Shown here one piece after another: positions 5,923 to 5,996 of a stretch of DNA of 5,996 bases. The translations under genes and the position numbers were made by a program. Each line of letters opens with the position of its first letter. The stretch's first letter is position 1. This DNA comes from Cyanobacteria bacterium UBA6984 (lineage in GTDB: Bacteria > Cyanobacteriota > Vampirovibrionia > Gastranaerophilales > Gastranaerophilaceae): NCBI GenBank assembly GCA_002450015.1, contig DJYG01000014.1:1-5996 (forward strand). Reading direction: 5' to 3'. Below the pieces are notes generated by a model. That model was not told where the DNA came from, searched no databases, and was given only the letters and a program-made list of their open reading frames with translations.

Positions 5923-5996
5923 TGGTGGGCATGGCGCGATTCGAACGCGCGACCTATCCCTTAAAAGGGGAGTGCTCTACCTGCTGAGCTACATGC
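5923..5996 (-). tRNA. tRNA-Lys (anticodon TTT), lacking its first two bases at the window edge
   Basis: Read on the minus strand, the window starts inside the acceptor arm: GCATG pairs with CATGC of CATGCCC, so the missing first two bases should be GG. The D stem is GCTC/GAGC. The anticodon stem is CTCCC/GGGAT with loop CTTTTAA, and the T stem is GCGCG/CGCGC with loop TTCGAAT. The anticodon TTT is at plus 5963-5965. The outermost anticodon-stem pair is a C-T mismatch (27-43). After discriminator A (plus 5926) a CCA is encoded (plus 5923-5925), unlike the tRNA-Arg in this window. Twenty-two bases over the T arm (plus 5933-5954) are identical to the tRNA-Arg T arm. The promoter lies beyond the right edge. 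Confidence 0.95.

Overview
The window looks like a chromosomal segment of an AT-rich bacterium. Intergenic DNA is dominated by A and T, while the two tRNA genes stand out as GC-rich. The best taxonomic clue is the alanyl-tRNA synthetase. Its N-terminal region, around 'LTTAGMLQFLPIFLG' and 'IENVGRTPRHHTFFEML', reads like cyanobacterial and Melainabacteria/Vampirovibrionia versions rather than the usual Bacillota form. With the low GC content, a gut Gastranaerophilales-type organism is a reasonable guess. This rests on pattern recognition, not on a search.

Layout. (a) 1-114: left edge and a strong bidirectional terminator. (b) 115-2703, minus strand: complete alaS. (c) 2704-2819: divergent control region between alaS and a plus-strand tRNA-Arg(TCT), with a near-perfect 27-nt palindrome filling the -35/-10 spacer of the tRNA promoter. 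(d) 2820-2931: tRNA-Arg and a 17-bp terminator stem that starts at its last base. (e) 2936-3417: about 480 bases with no convincing gene. They hold a locally GC-richer, hairpin-containing stretch that ends in a plus-strand terminator, followed by very AT-rich DNA. (f) 3418-5033, minus strand: two overlapping genes for exported or membrane-anchored proteins that I do not recognise. (g) 5034-5226: AT-rich divergent spacer. (h) 5227-5856, plus strand: a LacA/Maa-type hexapeptide O-acetyltransferase. (i) 5886-5910: terminator shared by the acetyltransferase and the convergent tRNA-Lys(TTT). That tRNA runs off the right edge and lacks only its first two bases.

How it fits together. alaS and the two tRNA genes are core translation genes and form the outer frame. 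Between the tRNAs sits an accessory block of two envelope proteins of unknown role and one small-molecule or glycan acetyltransferase. Nothing in the sequence ties the acetyltransferase to the envelope pair beyond proximity; they are divergently transcribed. I found no CRISPR array, transposase, integrase, toxin-antitoxin pair or defence gene. The points most worth a second look are the palindrome between alaS and tRNA-Arg, the structured stretch after the tRNA-Arg terminator, and the unrecognised two-gene envelope operon.
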